This document shows positions 29,720-34,191 of a stretch of 34,191 nucleotides of DNA, piece after piece. Numbering within the stretch: position 1 is the first letter of the stretch; each line of letters begins with the position of its first letter. The stretch covers positions 1-34,191 of the forward strand of contig JAUIII010000009.1 in NCBI GenBank assembly GCA_030431855.1. The letters run 5' to 3'. This DNA is from a bacterium. Its GTDB lineage: Bacteria; Patescibacteriota; Saccharimonadia; Saccharimonadales; Saccharimonadaceae. The notes beneath the pieces were generated by a model. The model was not told where the DNA came from. It saw only the letters and a list, made by a program, of their open reading frames with translations, and did no database searches. The position numbers and the translations under genes were made by a program.

Positions 29720-30616
29720 TATTTGCACTAAAGCTGCTTCAAGCACTGTCCACGGCTCGGCATAGGTCGATTTTAGGCGCATATCGGCCGTCGCGAGAGC
29801 CTGTACTACCTGGCGAGCACCAGAGCGACCCAAGCGTTTAACGTATGGCGATAGCTTGCCCAGTACGTACGGATGTGCACCAAGGTCTTTAGCGACTTCA
29901 GCAGACGGTTTGTCTGTGCTGGCAAGAACCGCCAGTTGGAATCCTTGGCTAGCCAGTAACCCCATTGCCTTGTAGGCATCTTCTGTCAGCGACAGTGTTT
30001 CTATCTTTTCATGCAGCTTCTTCGTGTCGCCAGCCAGCGCAGTTTCAAACAATGAAAAAATGTTTTCGCTGGGGTTTTGTTCAACAATATGTTCTACATC
30101 TGCCTCTGTAATTTCATTCAGTAGCGTCAGCTTTTCTAGCGCATGGTGAATTCGCCATTGGTCCACACCGGTGCGTGCTACTAGCGCGCGAGCTACATTT
30201 TTATCCAGTGACTTTCCTAGATGTTCAGCATGGGAAATTGCCCACGCCTCAGCCTTTGCTTCATCACGCTCGCTCCAGGCGAGAAGTTCTTGCACGTCGG
30301 CATGCTTTTTCAACCATTTGAACGTGCTGGTACGTTTGTCGACGGCCGGTTGTATCATAATAAGCTCCAGCGAATCGTCTGTCTTTTCTAGCCATGAAGT
30401 GAGGTTGCTCCACAGATCTTTATTTTCTGCTGGCCGCTGTAGCACTACTGTGCGCTGGCTCGCAAATAATGTCTGTCCTAGTAATAGATCTGCCAGCTGG
30501 CTCGTGGAGATGTCTTCGGCGTCATACCGCTCGATACTACCCGAAACGCCAGCCAAGCGCTGCCGTAGCGCCTGATCAATTTCATACGTATTGTCTCCAG
30601 TTAGAAGTGTTATCAC
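29702..30616 (-). CDS. holA: DNA polymerase III delta subunit
   Basis: The 304-residue protein fits HolA: MITLLTGDNTYEIDQALRQRL at the N-terminus in place of Walker A, VVLQRPAENKDLW, then a C-terminal helical collar with ALAGDTKKLHEKIETL and LGAHPYVLGKLSPYVKRLG. Delta is the wrench of the clamp loader that opens the beta clamp. It starts at GTG. TACAAT (30624-30629) ends 7 bases before the start, again pointing to a leaderless mRNA. It lies just past the stop of the upstream gene at 30632, so some readthrough is likely. Confidence 0.92.
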   Translation of the reverse strand: MITLLTGDNTYEIDQALRQRLAGVSGSIERYDAEDISTSQLADLLLGQTLFASQRTVVLQRPAENKDLWSNLTSWLEKTDDSLELIMIQPAVDKRTSTFKWLKKHADVQELLAWSERDEAKAEAWAISHAEHLGKSLDKNVARALVARTGVDQWRIHHALEKLTLLNEITEADVEHIVEQNPSENIFSLFETALAGDTKKLHEKIETLSLTEDAYKAMGLLASQGFQLAVLASTDKPSAEVAKDLGAHPYVLGKLSPYVKRLGRSGARQVVQALATADMRLKSTYAEPWTVLEAALVQIAKHPS

Positions 30617-30631
30617 TAGTACTATTGTACC

Positions 30632-32011
30632 TTAGTCTGCGGTCTCCACGGTTGTCCACGATTCGCCAGCGTTTGTTGGCTGTGTACCTGCAGAGCCCGC
30701 TCGCATGCAAAACACCTCGTAATATTCGTTTGCAGCGGTTGTTTGAACTAATACACTTGAGGCGTTCGTACCTGAGGCGTCAGTCGAATTCCTTGTGTAG
30801 GCATAACTACCGCTAGGCGTGCTGAACGTCGTGCCATTCCAACGAACCCTGCAGTACGTCGTGTTTCGGTTACCTGAGCCGTTGGTTCCGTTAATCTGAT
30901 ACGAAATTTTATACCAGCCTGGGTTATCGATATAGACCCGCGATGGGTTAGTTACATTTGAGTGGGTATAGCCCGTATCCTTACGCGTTTCCGTCGCCCA
31001 CGGGATAGCCAGTCCAGTGGTATTGTTCATGTCGGTGCCACCGGCTGAATCATAGAACTGGGCATATGTGCCTTTAGTGATACAATCTCGCCATGCGCCG
31101 TTTTCGTAGCAACGAAAACTGTTCGAGGTGGTGTTGTAATACATTGCACCATTTGTGCCTGTAGGATCACTGGCTGCACTGGAATTGTCCACTACCAAAA
31201 ATACTGTGTTTGCATCTGGGGTTGGGTCGCCGATGTAGATGCGTGCGTTCGACGTATCTGCCACAAACAAGTTGCCACCCGAACCTGCGCGAGCAATGGT
31301 AAACGCCGCGGTAGAATCCGATGAATTCTGAAACAGACTCGAGGCTGCTGTATTTGTATAACTACTGCCTGCTAGGGTTACGGCCGTGCCATTGAGAGTA
31401 ATCGAGCTTGATCCCGTGTCAAGCGATAGCAACGGTGCATCAAAACCAATACTGGTAGACGAGGTAACGTCAAACGTACTACCACCGAAACTGTTTGTAC
31501 TCCCAGTAAACGCATTATCGCTTGATAGTTGTCCAAAGTCGGCGCTATCTAAGCCATCAAGCAAGTCAGAGTTGTAGGAAAATGCGCTAGCTGCCAGCTG
31601 ACCACGTGGTGATAGCGGGCCTTCTGTCCAGACAGGGCTACTAGAGGTGGCCGTAGCAGGCGTTGGTAACTCTACTTCAAAAAATAATTCGTTACTGCCA
31701 TCAAACAGTGTGCTATCAAGCGGCACCAGCCGACCAAGCTGGATAGAAAATAAGCCGTTGGTTACCTGCACGCCTTCGGCGGCTGAAACCAAGCGATCAC
31801 TGCTCCATAGTAGCGTACCTGCCGTATCCGCATCGTAAATACGGAGGCGCATGTTATACGTGCCATTGGGCAATACATTGCCACTTGAATCGGTAGCCTT
31901 ACCCTGAAAATTCATTTTCGTCGGCACAGTGGTGACAGCGTGAGCGTTTGTATTCATAAAAATCATTGCAAACAGGGCTACCGACACTGCGGCACCCACA
32001 TACATACTCAA
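30632..32011 (-). CDS. Secreted surface protein with tail-collar-like N-terminal and C1q/TNF-like C-terminal domains
   Basis: The 459-residue protein, as read from TTG at 32011, begins with a hydrophobic segment ending in NAHA (about residue 25). A first domain (about 28-125: VPTKMNFQGKATDSSGN, YNMRLRIYDADTAGTLLWSS, GLFSIQLG) is a module common in large bacterial surface and phage-tail-collar-like proteins. A Ser/Thr-rich stalk (about 150-300) follows with NGAMYYNTTSNSFRCYENG. The final 150 residues (RVYIDNPGWYKISYQI and later) look like a C1q/TNF-like jelly roll, a trimeric head. Likely trimeric fibre for attachment. The signal peptide lacks basic residues unless translation starts farther upstream: in-frame codons from 32035 encode VRQTLQRLS. 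No standard start codon exists there. Confidence 0.7.
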   Translation of the reverse strand: MSMYVGAAVSVALFAMIFMNTNAHAVTTVPTKMNFQGKATDSSGNVLPNGTYNMRLRIYDADTAGTLLWSSDRLVSAAEGVQVTNGLFSIQLGRLVPLDSTLFDGSNELFFEVELPTPATATSSSPVWTEGPLSPRGQLAASAFSYNSDLLDGLDSADFGQLSSDNAFTGSTNSFGGSTFDVTSSTSIGFDAPLLSLDTGSSSITLNGTAVTLAGSSYTNTAASSLFQNSSDSTAAFTIARAGSGGNLFVADTSNARIYIGDPTPDANTVFLVVDNSSAASDPTGTNGAMYYNTTSNSFRCYENGAWRDCITKGTYAQFYDSAGGTDMNNTTGLAIPWATETRKDTGYTHSNVTNPSRVYIDNPGWYKISYQINGTNGSGNRNTTYCRVRWNGTTFSTPSGSYAYTRNSTDASGTNASSVLVQTTAANEYYEVFCMRAGSAGTQPTNAGESWTTVETAD

Positions 32012-32038
32012 TCTCTGTAGTGTCTGTCTGACTATACT

Positions 32039-32044
32039 ACCTCC
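32039..32044 (-). promoter_or_regulatory. Shine-Dalgarno-like GGAGGT upstream of the C1q-like gene
   Basis: GGAGGT lies 33 bases upstream of the TTG at 32011 and 4-5 bases before an in-frame ATA (32035-32033). The first in-frame stop upstream is the TAA at 32053-32051. This site decides the start only if ATA is used. Confidence 0.4.
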
Positions 32045-32139
32045 ACTTAGTTAGTCATGCTTTGCTGCAACCCCGTATATGAACACACGAAATATATCTG
32101 TATTTTAACAGTTTTTCTTGAAAATGGCTATGCTTGGTA

Positions 32140-32568
32140 CTACTGTTTCGCCTCGATGGCTTGTTGTACTTTGCTATCGCTGCGTAGATTTTGCCAAAAG
32201 AGAATGTTTTCAGACCTTAGTGCAATACTATCGTCTGGTCCGTACACTTGGTCACGAACCTTCAGCAAAGTGGTCTGACCCTGCGCGTCTTTGCCGTTTT
32301 CAGCCTGTACTTCTTGCACAGTATACGGGCTCTCTAAAGTAACGTACTCACCCGAAGTACCCTTTAGCTTACCAAAGTATGCTTGGCCATTCGTAAGATA
32401 TACTGCTTGGTAGACACTGCTATCTATACGCTGACCTTGTGGCAATAGCCACAGCCATGCTGCCACAAAACCCGCCAACACCACAACCACCACTGGTAAA
32501 ACAACCAGCTTTGGTAACCTAGGTAGGCGCGCTTTCTTTGTCTCTTTTGCTTGCATTTGTGCTTTCAT
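32140..32568 (-). CDS. Single-pass membrane protein of unknown function
   Basis: The 142-residue protein has a basic N-terminal tail (KETKKARLPRLPK), one membrane helix (about 21-44) and an outer domain of about 95 residues with YLTNGQAYFGKLKGTSGEYVTLE, which looks beta-rich. It ends with a polar helix rich in Gln and Ser. I recognise no family. It follows the gene at 32578 after 9 bases and lies upstream of the C1q-like gene, so it appears to belong to a surface-protein transcript. TAATAT 6 bases before the ATG is a weak -10 candidate; no Shine-Dalgarno. Confidence 0.7.
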   Translation of the reverse strand: MKAQMQAKETKKARLPRLPKLVVLPVVVVVLAGFVAAWLWLLPQGQRIDSSVYQAVYLTNGQAYFGKLKGTSGEYVTLESPYTVQEVQAENGKDAQGQTTLLKVRDQVYGPDDSIALRSENILFWQNLRSDSKVQQAIEAKQ

Positions 32569-32577
32569 TGTACCATA

Positions 32578-32958
32578 TTACGGTTGGCTCGAGTCGACGC
32601 TATCGAGCTGTAGTACGCCTATATCCACGATTTTATCGACTGAAGGTCTATAAATAACTACCCGCCGTTGTTTCTTGTACAAGAGAACTTTGTCGCCTGT
32701 TTTAGCAAACTTTTTTAAATACGCACTGGTCAGTTTATTGCCATCTACTACAGTAATCAACGCCGGTGTCTCATCGCTTGGTACAACATAGTGCTTGCCC
32801 ACTTTATCCAGAACTTGATCAACTTCTGGAACACCAGAACTAGATTGTCGTAGTACCACTACAGCAACAACTGCAGCTATAATTATGAGAAGCACTGCTA
32901 TGCCGACAGTCCAAAGTACACGTCGTGAAACGCGACTCTTAGGTTTTTTATCTTCCAT
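32578..32958 (-). CDS. Small single-pass membrane protein of unknown function
   Basis: The 126-residue protein has a charged N-terminus (MEDKKPKSRVSRR), a membrane helix (about 14-37) and an outer part of about 90 residues with LLYKKQRRVVIYRPSVDKIVDIG. I recognise no family. Its ATG overlaps the stop of the large fibre gene (TAATG at 32960-32956), so it is translated right after that protein and likely works with it, perhaps in export or anchoring (inference). The next gene (32140-32568) has the same layout but no clear sequence similarity by eye. Confidence 0.75.
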   Translation of the reverse strand: MEDKKPKSRVSRRVLWTVGIAVLLIIIAAVVAVVVLRQSSSGVPEVDQVLDKVGKHYVVPSDETPALITVVDGNKLTSAYLKKFAKTGDKVLLYKKQRRVVIYRPSVDKIVDIGVLQLDSVDSSQP

Positions 32959-34191
32959 TAATAGTCACTCTCCACGTAGACGCGATTTACATCAAGGACG
33001 ACTGAGTCGGCAGTACCGCCATTGTTCATGTACTGGTGGTGTGTTAGGCGTGAAACAGCTGTCGGCAGGTTTGCCACCAGTGTACCGCTTGCTACATCGC
33101 CTGTGTCTAGTCGTGAGATACGATACCCAATAGACGAGCCGTTTGCTGGCGAGAAGAACATGGCTTCATAGACAGCTGTTGTATCGTTTGCGGGGAAATT
33201 AGCGCCGAGATCGATTTTGTTGGCTGTACCACTGCCAGAATTGCACATAACCTGTAGCGTTGTGTCCGCGCTATCCCAACCAACCCCCACCATGTTGACA
33301 ATACTCGACGGCGCGAGCGTCGCAGACGTTGCGCCAGTGGTAGCGGTTAAGCCACTAAATAATTGCTGGTTTGTAACCGTTGAGGCTGCACTAAAGCGTG
33401 AGGCATAGAAAAATCCTCCCAGCCCAGGCGCGTCACCGCGCCAGACCAACCGCTGAGATGAACGTAGCTCCGCAGATGCGTTTGCGGTTCCAGCGCTCGT
33501 CACCCGAGCTCGTCTCATAGATGTCGAAAGATCGCCTGCCACGATAGCAGGTGTCGAACCAGTTCCCGTTCGTGCGCTGTTCATACCCCAGACGTTGATA
33601 GTGGTGCCGGTACTTGGCATCATCATGACGATATTGTTCGAAAACAGTGCTGCTTGGATGGGCGTATCCAAACCAGTGGCGCCGCGCACTTTCATGAGCG
33701 CACGGCCGGCAATTTCTTTGGCATATATTTTCAGCGCGTCTGCCGCAGGTGCGTCGGGTTCGTTTGCTAGTTCACTCAGCTGTAGACCTCCGGACGCGAC
33801 ATCAACACCGATACCAAATCCGCCTGCTACTCGTACGCCTGTAATGCTGCTTGCGCCCGGTGTGACAGGCCCTTCTGCTTTCAAGCCATACGCCGTTACC
33901 CCGCTGGCTGGGCCAAGTGTGCTTGAGGCAATTCGCAGCCCACTCCATTCACTTGCACTCGTGCCACCTGGTGCGTAATCAATTCTCATACCGGCTCCTT
34001 CTACTGATGCGCTTCCGCCTTCGTATGCAACCTGTATGCCATTTACGTCATCTGTGCTCACTGGATTCGTAGTGTTATCGATTGTTACAATGTCCGCCGT
34101 CGGCGCTGCCCCTGCTGCTATACGCACACCTTTGGCAGCGGTGGTAGTAATGGTAGCTGGGCTGGTAGAGAGACTGTAGGCGCTTTGCAGG
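32958..34191 (-). CDS. Large secreted fibre-like protein, C-terminal part (5' end outside the window)
   Basis: The frame is open from the right edge to the stop at 32958-32960, giving 410 residues of the C-terminal end. GTG at 34127 is an internal codon, not a start, since the reading frame continues upstream (YSLSTSPATITTT, AAKGV) to the edge. The protein is rich in Gly, Ala, Ser and Thr, with short repetitive turns such as GVRVAGGFGIGVDVASGG, like beta-helical or phage-tail-fibre-like stalks, and a C-terminal beta domain (about the last 180 residues, with FFYASRFSAAS and DTTLQVMCNSG). No sorting signal or membrane helix lies at the C-terminus. It probably forms a long surface fibre with the genes downstream. 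Codon use matches the window average. Confidence 0.75.
   Translation of the reverse strand, partial: LQSAYSLSTSPATITTTAAKGVRIAAGAAPTADIVTIDNTTNPVSTDDVNGIQVAYEGGSASVEGAGMRIDYAPGGTSASEWSGLRIASSTLGPASGVTAYGLKAEGPVTPGASSITGVRVAGGFGIGVDVASGGLQLSELANEPDAPAADALKIYAKEIAGRALMKVRGATGLDTPIQAALFSNNIVMMMPSTGTTINVWGMNSARTGTGSTPAIVAGDLSTSMRRARVTSAGTANASAELRSSQRLVWRGDAPGLGGFFYASRFSAASTVTNQQLFSGLTATTGATSATLAPSSIVNMVGVGWDSADTTLQVMCNSGSGTANKIDLGANFPANDTTAVYEAMFFSPANGSSIGYRISRLDTGDVASGTLVANLPTAVSRLTHHQYMNNGGTADSVVLDVNRVYVESDY

Noticed and set aside
1-34191. tRNA, rRNA or tmRNA genes
   Set aside because: No cloverleaf-like pattern or rRNA motif was recognised on either strand, though I could not run a covariance search.

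Overview
The window looks like a chromosomal piece of a small-genome bacterium of the Patescibacteria (Candidate Phyla Radiation), most likely a Candidatus Saccharibacteria (TM7) relative. This is an inference from content: a compact genome with 0-20 base gaps and convergent stop codons almost touching; ordinary translation and RNA genes (ychF, tlyA, efp, rpsR, ssb, rpsF, ftsK, rnase J, pnp, rpsO, truB, rpsT, holA); a family-4 uracil-DNA glycosylase without its Fe-S cysteines; sortases; and several large secreted proteins of the kind seen in epibiotic bacteria. TGA acts as a stop (for example at the bla-like/tlyA junction), so the code appears standard. I saw no rRNA, tRNA, CRISPR array or insertion sequence.

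Layout. 1-188 is the end of ychF. 229-1119 is a secreted glycerophosphodiester phosphodiesterase. 1189-4943 is a strikingly GC-rich island of three tandem minus-strand transcription units, each with an AT-rich sigma-70-type promoter, a leader, a GC-rich secreted or surface gene and a GC-rich hairpin terminator: a sortase-like protein (1238-1972), a large LPDTG surface protein (2204-4024) and a small secreted protein (4425-4859). 4948-7493 holds tlyA and a membrane-anchored class A beta-lactamase-like protein. 7521-9572 is the rpsF-ssb-rpsR-efp operon with a trailing small gene. 9683-15665 holds an unknown gene, a lone pheA, ftsK and RNase J. 15816-20824 holds a CPBP-like membrane protein, UDG, a secreted metallophosphoesterase, an MFS transporter and two small P-loop kinases. 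20838-24123 holds pnp, a NUDIX hydrolase and a phosphoribosyltransferase. 24126-25913 is a divergent pair: a CshA-like fibril protein that begins with an LAPTG sorting-type signal, and a second sortase. 25915-30616 holds rpsO, a small Cys-containing protein, truB, a degenerate DHH protein with a proline-rich tail, rpsT and holA. 30632-34191 is a minus-strand surface cluster: a C1q/TNF-like secreted protein, two single-pass membrane proteins and the 3' part of a large fibre protein that runs off the window.

Two themes stand out. First, cell-surface anchoring: two unrelated-looking sortase loci lie within 25 kb, each next to a candidate substrate, and one of them has base composition foreign to the rest of the window, as if acquired from a high-GC donor such as an actinobacterial host. 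Second, gene expression falls into two classes. Ribosomal and RNA-processing genes have leaders with Shine-Dalgarno sites, while many others have a -10 box placed 6-8 bases before the start codon, so their mRNAs should be leaderless.
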